Assembly (NCBI GenBank): GCA_026874595.1
Contig: CM049306.1
Location: forward strand, 52,856,019 to 52,920,018
DNA: 64,000 nucleotides
Source: Sipunculus nudus
Lineage: Eukaryota > Annelida > Sipuncula > Golfingiida > Sipunculidae
Direction: 5' to 3'
Shown here: positions 23,391-36,400 of the stretch, piece after piece
Numbering within the stretch: the first letter of the stretch is position 1
How the letters are laid out: every line of letters begins with the position of its first letter
The notes under the pieces: model-generated
Databases searched by the model: none
What the model was told of the DNA's origin: nothing
Seen by the model: only the letters and a program-made list of their open reading frames with translations
Program-made: the position numbers and the translations under genes

Positions 23391-26300
23391 TGTAATTCTG
23401 TTGATGAACATACTTAGTTTAGCCAGCATTTAAAAAAAAATTAGGTGGTTTCCTCCTTATATAAGTTTGTATAAATAATGAGTAAGATATAAGTAGCTCC
23501 TCCCCTCCGTCGCCTCTGACAGTGTTGGTGGACATTATAATGATGCAGGCGGGACAAAAACTGTCACTAACACAGTAGCCAAGCACTCATCTGCTTCTTT
23601 ATGCTTCACCAGTGGGATCTAAATGAAAGTTTTTGTATGCACTGTCACATTTATTCTGGTCAATGATATCTTAGGTAGTGTATCCAGAAAGTGGTTCAAC
23701 GGTTTTTCCTATGAGTAATTCAGCAACATCTATGATTTTCATGAGCAGCAGCCTGGATCTTATTTGGAAATTGTCAAATATATATTCTTATGTTTCATCA
23801 TTTGCATCTGGTTACTGGCAATGTTTAATCAAATTTAAGACAGGAACCTAAAAATTTCATATTGTTAAATGAAATTCAATATTATTACCTTGAATATAAA
23901 AAAAACACAGCATTAATCACATATACTGAATTAACAGCACGTTCTGCATATTGAGTTTTTCCTTGAGGGTCTATGGCTTAATTTCTGCCAGATTCTTGGA
24001 AACTTATACTGGTAATAATACTGGTAATATGAATATTTTTATATTATTCTTTTACCCCTTAATTAACGTTCCTTTATTGATTGTATAAAATCTGGAATGT
24101 CAGCATCATGAGTAATGAATATTTCTCCAATGGGTGTATATGTAATGTATGGCTTTTTTGGGTATAATCTAGAAACTGTTCTCAGACATAGAAAATACAA
24201 GAAAAGCATTATTAAATTCCATAAAACAGCTCAAATGTTATTTGAAAATGTTCAAATAACAATGAGCAGCTTAGACCATAATTCCCTTAAATGCCAGTGT
24301 TTTATCCTTTAATGGTTTACAAGGTGGAATACCAGAAGGTCCCCTATGATTTAAGCTTACACATGCAATGTTATACTGTGTGTGGGAATTTTTCCTGTTT
24401 TCTGTCACGTCTTGAAATTTGTAACCTGACATATCCTCCTAGTAAGCCGATCCATCTGGGCTCAAGCTCAAATCCTATTCTATACCTCCCTACACTAGGG
24501 ATAAAAAGCCAGACTTGGCATAGTTACCACGGTAACAATCCAGCCATGGTCCTTTGAAGCCCATTCCTTTCAAGCAACTACAGAAGCTGATTAACAAGAA
24601 GGAAAACGGAAACCGAGACAGGGGCCAGTCTATAAAAGATTCAGCGGCTGACACAAATGGCAAGAACTGATCCCTTCTGACATGCTAACTGCTACTACAA
24701 CCACAGGAATCAATTTCTTGAACCGCTTTTTGACTTTATTTGCATGCCATATATTCATTCATGTTCCTTTTTGACCCTGCACTAAGGCACTACTTACTCT
24801 GCATACCTTTAAACATTACCTAGTGAATGTTGAGGTAAATAGATCTTAATTCATTAGCCTATACTTTGCTTCAGCTATAAATAAAGGACTCCAAATTAAG
24901 GTTACTTGTTAAAAGTATTAATTTTTTTTACTTGACAATATGACTCTCTTTGCATTAACAGTGCTGCCACGATAGATTATATGAAAATGAAAGGAATTAA
25001 ACTCATTGTGTGAAAGAAGTACCAACTAAATTTTAAATGCTGAGATTTACAATTTTGCGAAAATTTTCTGTTTGTGATACCTTCAAACATGCTTCAGGCA
25101 TAATATATACATATAGGTAAATATGCAGGTATGAAGAGTTACAGCTTGTATGTTATTCAGTATTTTGTAATTCCATTCTATTTTATGGAAACTATTGAGA
25201 TCACAAACATAATCTTTACTGGTATATATAAAATGCAATTATTCTGAAATCCTTGTTGACAGATCTCTTAGTCTCAGCATATTCAGAAACATGTATATGT
25301 ACTAAGAATTTAATTTCATCATCTTGCAGCTAAGTGATGTTAAAGAAGAAAAGTGTAAATTTAAAACAGTCTGAAAAAAGCACTACATAGTACATTAGAA
25401 TACTGCTTTCTGCAAAGCCTGCACATTCTGGCCTGTTCACAAATGAGCAATAACATACTGATACATGTTCTACAAACAATGGAATTTCATCATCTGCTAT
25501 CAGAGAAATGATTTAGTAGAAAATGAAATGTCAATAATTGGCCCAGCTTTGGCAAAAGATTATAAAGAAAAACAAATATATAAATATCACATGGTATCTT
25601 CATCTAGATAGCCAATAAAAAAGCCGATGGATATTTCAGTGTTACAAGTCAGTTGCAGTATTACTGCAATGTTCTTCGTTTCATGCAGATTAACATAAAA
25701 CTAAACTTTCCCACCTGTTATAAATGTTATAAAGTCTGTATACTTATTTTGATATCAATTCTTGTCTGAGCCATCAAATGGTGAATATTAATTCTTGTAA
25801 AATTAAGTAAACTAAACTTATATGTCTGTTACAAAAGTTTATGAAGTCTGTATTTATTTTTGTTACTGATTCATGTTAGAGTCACTGATAGCCATATAGT
25901 CCTAATCAATATTATATGCTGCATCAGCCTTGACAGAAACTGTGTCCACAAGATGACTTAGACTAAGACACTTAGTAATAGGATCCTTGATTTCTTCATA
26001 AATTCTTGTAAAGGTATAACAATATATCTATTCAGAGTAATGATACAAGACAAAATTTATCTGAACTGGGCTATTCATATTCAACGGGTGTGTATCCTAC
26101 TGAATATAACCTGAAACCTTTACCAATCCAAAATGCAAATACAACTGTTACAGAGGTAATAAATATATAAAATTTTCTGTCTGATTAATTTGTCAGTCAT
26201 TGTTATTGCTGGAGTAATGTTTGAGTTGCCTACCCTAGCCAAAATTGAATAATAGTAGGGTTAAAAACTCTAATATTTCAAAACTGTGGAGGGGATCCCC

Positions 26301-26394
26301 TATTCTAAAACCCCTTGTATAAAACAGAAATATTGTCAGTCATAAAGCAACTACAGATATTAATTACTGGACTAGAAGGTCACAGATAAAGTTA
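23391..26394. other. Mostly AT-rich DNA with an RFX site island
   Basis: The island 24440-24700 is richer in G+C and contains the RFX X-box palindrome GTTACCACGGTAAC (24523-24536). The remainder is AT-rich with no recognisable feature. The frames at 24115-24312 and 24291-24557 have no domain. Confidence 0.4.
24523..24536. promoter_or_regulatory. RFX X-box palindrome
   Basis: GTTACC-AC-GGTAAC fits the X-box consensus GTNRCC(0-3)RGYAAC in both half-sites. RFX factors bind such sites upstream of ciliary and neuronal genes. Function here is inferred only from the motif. Confidence 0.45.
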
Positions 26395-26660
26395 AGAATG
26401 GAATATGTCTCCTGACATAACACCCATCCAAATTTAATATGCCAAGTATCTCAAGATTCACTGACAGACAAAACTTAAAGGGAATTATTGTAGGTCGCAC
26501 CATCAGTCACGTGTAAAAGATACAGCTATCAAAGAACTTTGGACATGCAAAATTTCAGGCTTATACATCAAATCACTCCTGAGATATGTGTGAGTTTCAG
26601 CAAATACAGACACACAGATGGACAGCATGCATAAACAATTGTAGGTAGCTTCAGCAGAAC
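26395..26660. repeat. Degenerate repeat relic of the tandem-unit type
   Basis: Phrases such as GGTCGCACCATCAGTCAC, GCAAAATTTCAGGC, TCACTCCTGAGATATG and a terminal ACAGATGGACAGCATGC match the style of 55818-56395 and of the 3' ends of families A to C. It is probably a decayed single unit with its GGACAG-type 3' end. Confidence 0.4.
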
Positions 26661-28926
26661 CCTAGTGAAAACACAGAATCCTCAAAACTCAATAGATATT
26701 ATTATGATCAGCCTAGGCTATGAGTGTTAATTAACACTTTTAAAGTTCATGTTCAGTCACTGATTGACTGTAATTGATGAATATTCCTGCAAAAGGCTTT
26801 CAGAACAGGTCTGACAAAATATTAGGGGTTGCAGGCAAGTTGCACCCCCTCCAAACATCTATCTTCTATCTATCTTCTTCTATATACTATGAAAACTGTC
26901 CTGTCGGTTTGTTTGTCGCATTAAACCTGCAGTAACAGGCGGTGACAGTGGGCCAGTTTTGCTGTCAGCATCAGCCACACGCTTTAACTTACAGAATGCA
27001 CACCAATTTGGCTATCCACTTGCACACAACTGAATTCCCGGCAGGATCACATCACCTTCGTTAAAGAAAAATATCCTTTGTTCCCATTTTCTTTATTTGG
27101 ACAGTATGTCATTTCATTTGTGATCCTTTTGCTGTACTGTTATCAATTTTAATAAGCATGGATAATTCTGTTGCAGGCATGGAGAAATTTTATTCTCATT
27201 CAAGTGAAGACTTAAAATTTCCTTTATAATTAAATCAGTAGAAGGCGGCACCCAGAGGTCTATGAACTGAGAAATTCATCAAGCAGAAATTTCTACTTGC
27301 TATCTTCTTAGCCAATTTAAAATTTATTAAATGTAAGTTTTGCTTTTGCAAACACTAATGAAAATGGGGTGTCTCAGAACCAGCTAATTAAATCAGGGGT
27401 AGCAATTAGTTTAACAGGCTTCTATTAAGAAAAAAGCTAAAACAGAAAAAGCTCTGAGGAGAGTTTAAAACAGGGACCTCTCTGTTTTTACATTGATTGG
27501 GTAATTTGTTGGTGAAGCATGAACACTGTTTTAAGAAATGGTCCCTGGGTTCATATCCCTTTGATTTCTGGCAAGTGGAGCTGTCTTGAAGTTGAAATCT
27601 AGAGGGATTCTGGGCATATCTCAGGCCAAAAATCAATAGGCAAGGAGGATATCTGGAGGGAGAAAATAATGAATTATTTATCAGGTGTACATGCATGGCT
27701 ACAGAATTCTGTTACAGAAACTCTCCCTAAAGTGAGGGGATACACACTGATTTTCATGGGTACTTGCGCGTCCTCACTCACATAAATTGTAAGGGTATGA
27801 TCCCATGTGGGCCTGATGGATTTCTGGAGGTTTTAAGTTGTGAGCTGGAGGGATAATGTGGCGCTAATGTCCCCAGGTTCTGATGAGCTGCTGTTGTAAC
27901 GGAGGTAACCTGGGGTTTAATTAGATCACCTGAAAAAGGTTTCACAGCTGGTTCAATGACTCTCTGACAAAACTAAGTTTGCCATCACTGCCTCTTAGCT
28001 GTTAGTGTTGGTGCTAAAATTAAATTTAATACCTGTACAAAAATTCTTTGTTTAATGTACTACAATAAAAATCTGGAACTGATGTATTAAGATTAGCATG
28101 CTAAATATAACCAAAAGAGACTGAAACTCTGCACCCTTATGAGCAAAATAGACCAAAATCTTATAATTTTATTGCCTGATTGTCATCTTGTGAAGCTATA
28201 ATTTAATTTTTGTTCAATATATAACAAATTTCGATGAACCTGCATGTGCATAATATTGTCTTAGCGTAAGACAAACTCATATGATAAACTCATGTGATCA
28301 ATTAATGTTCAATTTGTACCTTCTTTCAATGAAACAAAACCCTCTTGTTCATAAACTGAAACTCTGCAATTTCAATCAGGTTAATTACTGAACTCAGTTG
28401 AGCCAATGATTGCACTGCAGATATGTGTCATTTATGATGAGTGAGATCTGGCTCAATTCAGGACAAATTTGCATATTTTTGCATGGCCTTATATGCAAAC
28501 ATAACAGAAACAACCATTACCATAATACTAGTGTTCTTAAATCCCTCATAATGAAATAATTTTAAAGAAAAATTACTGTTAATAATTATACTACTGCCAG
28601 TATTCAGTATATTTACAAACTCTATTGTCTTATACATTAGTTTCCAATGCCATTACTCTTCCAGCAAAAAAGGGCTCAGCTATTGCAAAGGAGTAAGTCA
28701 TGAAACAAATGTAGTATACTTATATATAATGATGACAGAAAGAAAGGTGATAGCTTATTATTACAAGCAAATCCATTCACTCTTTGTTGAAAAATAAAAT
28801 AACATGTAGACAGGCATGTAACAAAAAACCTTTTGCAATAAAGTGTTGACAAGGTAATAAAATAAGATTTTCCAACATTTCCTACTGAAGGTATATGACC
28901 AAACAAAAAAGTAAGTGCTCTGGAAA
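26661..28926. other. Non-coding stretch with islands near 26840-27060 and 27740-27990
   Basis: The 26840-27060 part includes a TCTATCTTC microrepeat and could be an old repeat. The 27740-27990 island has a TAATTA homeobox core, two E-boxes (CACCTG, CAGCTG) and a GTAACGGAGGTAAC pair close together. No coding evidence was seen. Confidence 0.35.
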
Positions 28927-29896
28927 ACAAGGGACCCATGGGTCACTGTGCTCAGCTGAAGTTGCCCTTGAAGGTAAAAATCTGAAATAATATCAAATGG
29001 AGATAAAGTGTAAGAGGAAGAGGTAATATAGGCCGTGGTTGGTTTATATGATTGGTTTGTATTGATGAGCAAGAAATTGTTGCAAATAATATTTTGTGAA
29101 CTGACCATGTGTTTCCTAATGTTGAAACTGAAACATGTGAGCAGTTTTTGAACAAATGATCTGTACTATTAGCATGATCATGAGTTGGCTTTTTGATAAA
29201 CTGTTGACATTTCAGTAGTTTACACATTTGTTCAATTGAATCTATTTTTTTTGTATAATATATATTATTAAATATATATGTATTTTATTTATTTTATGAA
29301 ATGTACGCAGTTGAAATATAACTAATTTACAACATACATACATGGCAAACAAAGCCTGGTCTCTAAATCTGCTGAGGCAGGAAAACAGTTAACAAATGTT
29401 TGTTTTAGATCCTCATGTTTTTATCACATCAATGTTTTTTTTATAAGTTTATATTTCTATACAATTCCAATATAACATATATCTGAATATAAAAGTTGAT
29501 TCATACTTCTCAAATGCATCATGCATACAAATGTTTATTTATTTTTTACAACAAAAATATATCTTTTATATCTGCAAAACAATAAATATCTAAAAATAAT
29601 ACTTGATTTAGATTTCACAATTTTATATTATCTTTATTTATCCATAATGTGCTTTATTTTTTTATAAATTTAAGCATACTGATGTGTTTAATTATATTTG
29701 TTAAAATTGTTTAAAAGAAAACTGATATCTTTAAAAATGCTACATTAACACAACGTGGCATCTTCTGGATTACACCTCGAATTACTTTTTCAAGGAAAGG
29801 TTTTGTGAATTGGAGTGGAAACAACATTACAATTAAGGAGATACAGTGAAAACAATAACAATTACTGCATAACACTTGGTGGGTTGGGTTTGCCGG

Positions 29897-29942
29897 CCGG
29901 GGGGGGGGGGGGGGGTGGGGGGGGGATGGGGGGGGGGGGTGG
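29897..29942 (+). other. Long G-tract, G-quadruplex candidate
   Basis: Three G runs of about 19, 9 and 12 bases are separated only by T and AT, inside copy A3. Shorter G-tracts occupy the matching place in A1 (5719-5730) and A2b (11696-11712), so the tract belongs to the element and has expanded here. Confidence 0.85.
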
Positions 29943-30807
29943 AGATTGGGGTGTTGATATGAGAATAACTGTACACCTGTCACAGCAGGGGATCTCCCCC
30001 AGTGACTGTAACAAATCAGAAACCCTGGCATAGCTGACTTCCAGTGACCAGGAGTGGGACCCTGCATCTGTAATCAGTAAACGGAGCAAATGACTGCAAT
30101 GAGTCTCAAGAAAAAAATCAAGGAAAAAATCAATAACTAGCCTAATTTTCAAGCTTTTATTTTCAAATTTCAGATTTAAACAAATTAAATACTTATGTTT
30201 ACATGCTGTGAAAATTAAATCAATGGTACTAATGTGCCATCAGCAAAATTGGGCAAAATTTAAGGTACTTATTTTATTTTTATGCCAATAACTTAAAAAA
30301 ATGTACAAAATTCAGATCTAATTTTGGGTAAACAACTGAATCTTAATTAAACATAGTTATATAATTATGTAACTTTGGAAAACAGACTCTAGTTTCAAAA
30401 TTGTTCATGTTAAGTGAGTAAATATTTTCCCTGATTTTTCACAAAGTCCATTATGTTTGGGCCCATAACTTAAAGAAATTACACTTAACAGACTTAATTT
30501 CTGGCATGTACATAGGAACTATATAGAGGAATATTCATGGTAAATATGAAGAAAAACAGATGAGTGGTTTTGATATTAGGCAGTCCTGAAGAATGAAAAT
30601 AGGTTTTTAATAAAAAAATTGGAGGTTTTTTCCTTAATTTCTCAAAGGAATGAAGTCGCAAAGACCCAGTTTTCGGCTTGGTAGGAGATCATGGGGACAT
30701 CTAACATTATGCTGAATTTTGGATTCCTAGGCCTTACGGTTTTAAAACGTGCCACATCTACGGATGGACAGACGGACGGACGGACAACGGACATTGGACC
30801 AGCACTA

Positions 30808-30839
30808 TAGCTCAGATGACTTAATAGTTATCTGAGCTA
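30808..30839 (+). other. 3' terminal hairpin of A3
   Basis: TAGCTCAGATGAC, a TTAATA loop, and GTTATCTGAGCTA form a 13-pair stem with a single G-T wobble, followed by AAAA. The A/G mismatch seen in other copies is absent here. Confidence 0.85.
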
Positions 30840-30844
30840 AAAAG

Positions 30845-31136
30845 AGTAGCCTTCTATGGAATAAATAGAGTAAAATTAGCATTTCTCAATTTTTATCAAA
30901 GACTGAATAAAGATGTGCTTTGCTTACTATGTATGTGTATATAAATTACTCCAAAATTCAGAAATATACCTGATGCACATCCCGGGCCTGCATAAAGATG
31001 AGGGTATTTTCTACATGTTATGACACATTTTGGACACTGCATACATAATAATTGTGAAGTGTCCCTTTTTGGTTTGACTGTTATATAAGGAGAGAAATAG
31101 TATATATTGGAATTCTTTCACTGAAAAAAAAGAAGA
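30845..31136. other. AT-rich spacer between two elements
   Basis: No feature was recognised. It separates the 3' end of A3 from the 5' end of A7. Confidence 0.5.
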
Positions 31137-33400
31137 ACAAGTGGCCCATGGGCCATGATGCTCAGCTGAATTCAAGGAACCTTGAACAATGGGTAAAATG
31201 AACTCCAAGAGTGCTCAAAATCATGCACTTTGCCAACAGACATTAGATATAGGTTACAGTGATTTTTTTCTACATCCAACTGCTACCATTTGTGTCCATA
31301 TGACTAAAACAGTGCTAAAATCATGTTCTTTCACACAGCTTGCAGAATATAGGTCACAGTGACATTATTTAAAATTTCCAAGAAATTTTTACAGGAACCT
31401 CCCTGGATCTTATTCAAATTAGGTCCAACTGTAACCAATCATGCAATTCTGTCCTACAGGGTGCTCAAATCATGTTGTTTCACATATCTTTCAGAATATA
31501 GGTCACTATGATCTAATTTCTAATTTCCCTGGATGTATGGTTAGAAGTTTCTAGGTAAAACAGTTATGGTTTGTGCCCTATTAACAGCCAGACCACTTCA
31601 TTTGAAGGTCTCAACTAGATGACACCACATATAATTAAGAAACTAATTTTGTCACACTAAAAAATTTCTCAGTCCAGCCGTTATGTTAACAGACGACCAC
31701 ATCTTTGAAGGTCTCAAAATAGAGAAGAAAATTCATAAAAATTGGAAAAAATACTGAAGAAAGAGTCCATGATCAATATGCATGCAAAGAATCATGCTGA
31801 TCAATGTATTAGTTATTCACCTACTGGAGCTTTCGTATCAAATTTTTAATTATTCTTAGGGGTACTTCAGAGGCCCATAGCTCGGAGAATATGGGTAACA
31901 GAGACCTAATTTCAGGTTTCCAAAGAGATATATTCATGAACCTCCTTTGATGTCAAGTTAGAAGATTCCAGGTCCAGCAGTTAGGAATTGTGCCATGTTA
32001 ACAATTGACAGTTTCATTGCAAGTCTAAAAAAAAACAAAAAAACAAAAAAAAAAAATCATAAAAAATGGAAAAAATACAAGTGGCACCACCAGTTTGCAG
32101 GAGGTGTTGGAACACCCTATGATCAATGTTCATGCAAAAATCATGGTGATCAATGCAGTAGTTATTCAGATATTTGAGCTTTTGTATCAAAATTTTGATT
32201 ATTCTGGGGGGGGGGGGGTTATTTCACAACCCCATAGCTCAAAGAATATTGGTAACAGAGACCTAATTTCTGGTTTCATAGAAAATTATACAAGGAACTT
32301 CCTAGATTTGAAGTGAGAAGATTCCAGGTCCAGCTGTTACAATTTGTGCCCTGTTAATAGATGACAATTCATTGCAGGTCTCAAAAAGAGAAAACAATTC
32401 ATTAAAATTGGAAAAAATACAGGTGGCGCCACCAGTCTGCAGGAAGTGATGGAACATCCCATGATCAATATTTATGTAAATAATCATGGTGATCAATGCA
32501 TTGGTTATTCAGATACTTGAGCTTTTGTATCAAAATTTTGATTATTCTGAGGGGGGGGGGGGGTACTTCTGAGCCCCATAGCTCAAAGGATATGGGTAAC
32601 AGAGATCTAATTTCTGGTTTTCAAGAAGATTTTTCATGGACCTCCCTGGATATTAAGTTTGAAGATTCCAGGTCCAGTGGTTACCATTTGTTCCCTAGAA
32701 CAATAGATGACAGTTTCATTGCAGGTCTGAAAAAAGAGAAAAAAATTCATAAAAATTGAAAAAAATACAGGTGGCCCTACCAGTCTGCTGAAAGTGATGG
32801 AATATCCCATGATCAATATTCATGCAAAGAATCATGGTGATCAATGCAGTGGTTATTCAGATAATTGAGCTTTTGTATCAAATTTTGCATTATTCTGGGG
32901 GGTATTTCGGAGCCCCATAGCTCAAAGGATATGGGTAACAGAGACCTAATTTCTGGTTTTCAAGAAGATTTTTCATGGACCTCCCTGGATATTAAGTTTG
33001 AAGATTCCAGGTCCAGTGGTTACCATTTGTTCCCTAGAACAATAGATGACAGTTTCATTGCAGGTCTGAAAAAAGAGAAAAAAATTCATAAAAATTGAAA
33101 AAAATACAGGTGGCCCTACCAGTCTGCTGAAAGTGATGGAATATCCCATGATCAATATTCATGCAAAGAATCATGGTGATCAATGCAGTGGTTATTCAGA
33201 TAATTGAGCTTTTGTATCAAATTTTGCATTATTCTGGGGGGTATTTCGGAGCCCCATAGCTCAAAGGATATGGGTAACAGAGACCTAATTTCAGGTTTTC
33301 AAGGAGATTTTTAATGGACCTCTCTTGATGTCAAGTAAGAAGATTCCAGGTCCAGTGGTTACGATTTGTGCCCTGTTAATGGACAGACGGCCGGAGATCA
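31137..33400 (+). mobile_element. Family A relative, copy A7, with internal ~340-bp tandem array
   Basis: The 5' end is ACAAGTGGCCCATGGGCC followed by GCTCAGCTGA, that is, the family A plan with the palindrome changed to GGCCCATGGGCC. The interior has degenerate short units (31240-31700) and then five ~340-bp units. The right end has GTTAATGGACAGACGGCCGG, the usual lead into a 3' terminus, but the hairpin and A-tract are missing, so the 3' end is truncated or diverged. No coding frame longer than about 90 codons is present, and those frames repeat with the array. Confidence 0.7.
31859..33385. repeat. ~340-bp tandem array, five units
   Basis: The anchor CCATAGCTC followed by ATGGGTAACAGAGA recurs near 31876, 32233, 32577, 32916 and 33255. 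The spacing is about 358, 345, 339 and 339 bases. The stretch 32571-32909 and the next 339 bases differ by one visible base, so that duplication is very recent. The other units are clearly older. A G-run before each anchor varies from 4 to 13 bases. Confidence 0.9.
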
Positions 33401-36400
33401 AAGAGTGATTTGGCAGGCCTGCAGCTGTTGAATTACACAGGTAGTGCATAATGAACTTAAATTTTTGCAACTACCCTCCACTTAACACTGCATAAAAGTT
33501 TAGTTGGAGCTGTGCTAATTTCAAATCTTCTAATATACCATCTGCCACATATTTCTCTCCAGTAATAGTGTGGGAGCTGGAAACAAATACATAACTCAAT
33601 TCCTTCCAGAATCAACTGAGGTGGAATATCTTTGTTGTGGGCAGTCTTTCAGACATAAACTCTTGAAAAATTGGTCTACACCTTGGCTGTTTCCCCGAAT
33701 TAATATCATCCAACTGTATAAAATATATCTCACAGACATAGACTCTTGAAAAACTGGTCTAAAGCTTGCCAGTTTCCAAAGTTAATATAAACCAACTGCA
33801 CAAAATATATCACCTTAAATCTGTTAGTCCCAGCTGGCAAAGCTGCACCTAAGTTATTTGTGCAGGTTAGCCCAGTGAGATATATATTACGTGATACAAT
33901 CAAATGTTTTTATTCAGCTGTATGTCTTTGCTTCATTTTTCAGCTTAACTGCAGAATCAATGGACGATAAAGCATCACACCTTACTGTGCCGGAAAGCTT
34001 ACACTGGCAGATTTATATTTTTTTATTCTGTGTAAATCAGCCAGGCTCCACTGCTTGTACCTCCGCACAATGCAACAGGCGCACTGGTCTGAACGTTAGA
34101 TTAATTCCGCTCAGACAACAATCTGGCCTGGGAAACTATTGATACCCAAATGCTAATCATGAAGAAATGAAAGAGATTGCTTCGATATACCAGAATCCAT
34201 CAATTATTTCTAGCAAAAGTCCAATTAAATACGTATTGATTCCCTGGAAGCCAGCTCTCAAAGAAGAAAGTAATATGGGTTTGGGTGACACTCGAGGTTA
34301 TAGCATTCTTTTCTGATCTTGTTTGTTAGCTTCTTATTTCAGAGATACCAGTTCCAAAATATATAAGAATTTAAATACCAAGTACCATATCTATGAAGTC
34401 CTTAGGTGCCTCTGCCACTAATTTGCAGGGAAATACAAATAAAACAATAGTAATTTCAGGTAAACATGTGATAAAATATATATACAACAAAATCAAGTTA
34501 TTTATTTTTTTCCAAAAACGTTCAAAGACATTTTCACTCTATTTGCAGAGCCATGCATATACATTTAAAATTAATAACAGGGTCCTAACAAGTATAAATA
34601 CCAAACCCATTGACCTAAATAATTGAAATTCATTATCAGTGTTGAACATAAAAAGATTTGAATGGAGATATTAGGGGTTATTCATAAAGAAATTACAACA
34701 CCAGTACAGAATGCTGATAAATTAAAGCTATATATCTAAGTAATGTGGGCATTGATGACATTCAAAAGGTGGATTAGGTGGTACACACCTTCAGCATATG
34801 AACCACAGCTTTAAATTTGTCGTCGGCAATATTATAAGGATAAGAACCAGCAATTCATCATAAAAGTTCATGAAAATCACTGTTGCGCATAAGAAGAAAA
34901 CACTGGATGGTGATACTGAAGTTTACATAAAGCAATTTTAGCAATGCAAATTATTGCTTTAATGCTGGTAGGATAATGCCAAATCTAAGTCATGTGGGCA
35001 TCCTAATAACATATACAATTAATCTCAATGTCTGTCATTTATAACAAAAGATGGACATGTCTTTCCAGTATTACTGGGGATGGCTCTATGTTCCTGGCAT
35101 TAAAAGTTTGAGATTTTCACATTTTCAGTGTTTCACAAGGGTTCCCTTTTCATAATCTTATAACAGAGTATCCTCCATGTTGTATATCTGTGATTATATT
35201 AATAAAATTCTTAACATTCTAATGAGGACCCATGGTAACATCGGAAGCATAGGATTCTTGTTAATCACTGAAAAAAAATCTGATATTATTCTTAACATCA
35301 ATCTTTGACTTACAGGTAACATTTAGCAATATGTATAAATGAATATAAAAGCTTACATCCTGCTGAGAGAAGTATTGAGATCAATGGGGATTAAAGTGGA
35401 CCTTTGACCTCTTATTGCACACTACACCTTGTGGCCAGAGAGCTTGAAATGCAGGAAAATCCCCAAGGCTCCTCCTGAAAAAGTGTGACAGGCTTGGAGG
35501 ACCTTAAAGCACAAATGAATTAGGGGCACCTATTGGGGAAATATTAAATAATTAATTATGCAGCTCAATAAATAATGATCCTGCAAAGTAAAACAAACTT
35601 GTCCTGGAAGCGTGCACCACCAATTCATGTGCCAAATTTCGAAGGCCAAATCACAGAGTAGGCAGGTAATCCTGTCTAGAAAAAAACTACTTATTAATTA
35701 TATAGATCTTTGCCTGTCAATTTTTGATGCTACAGAAATAGAAAATGTACATGAGATACATTTGACTGTATGATTGTTCTTCTGTGTAGGTGAGGCATTT
35801 CATTTATAAAGTTTTTATTTTTGTGATTACTGTTCTTTAGTGAAAATCACAAATTTGAAACCCTTGCAAACTAATGGACAACAACAATATGTTAATACAT
35901 GGCAAGCAAGGTGTTAAAGTGTGAAGGATAATTAGGATTTCTGCACAAGAACACAAGAGGAAAATTACAGCACTTGAAGAGGCATTAGACAGCCCAGAAA
36001 ATCATAAGTAGAGCCTGGCCATGAAGCCAGCACATACTGCCCTCCCAAAGGAACTCCTGATGGCAGCCGAGACCTTGGTGACCTACCATAAAGGGCATTC
36101 TGATGCTCCACTTCAATTCTTAAGCTTTCAGTATATGGTGGCACTCATTCCTTCACCTCACTGTCATCAATTCTTAAAAGAGTTTCTTGAGGACAAAGGA
36201 GGAATTAGGGGTTTGGAATTTTAAACTGAAACAGTTAAATTTGGTAAGAACTGGCTGCAATGTCAGGTGCAAATGGGTTCCAACTACTTCCTGTTTATCT
36301 TTTTTTAAAAGATTCACATTTTATAATCGAATATCAGGAGAAAGACTTTGCAGTCACTTTAAAGGCTATAAAACCAAGTTGTTGGCAATAAAACTGGGAC

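Larger units (their letters stand above)
28927..30844 (+). mobile_element. Family A element, copy A3, full length (~1.9 kb)
   Basis: This is the best reference copy. The 5' end is ACAAGG then palindrome GACCCATGGGTC (28933-28944) and GCTCAGCTGA (28950-28959). The body carries the AATATCAAATGGAGAT block, an AT-rich middle, the ACGTGGCATCT block (about 29753) and a long G-tract (29897-29942). It then has the ACACCTGTCACAGCA block and the shared 3' module from about 30240. The 3' end is a GGACGGACGG stretch (about 30765-30790), then the hairpin 30808-30839 and AAAA. No protein domain is encoded. A HINE/Helentron-like class is inferred from the subterminal inverted motif and hairpin. Confidence 0.8.

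Noticed and set aside
29711-30152. Frames with poly-Gly or poly-Pro tracts
   Set aside because: They are translations of the poly-G tract in element A3, not protein sequence.
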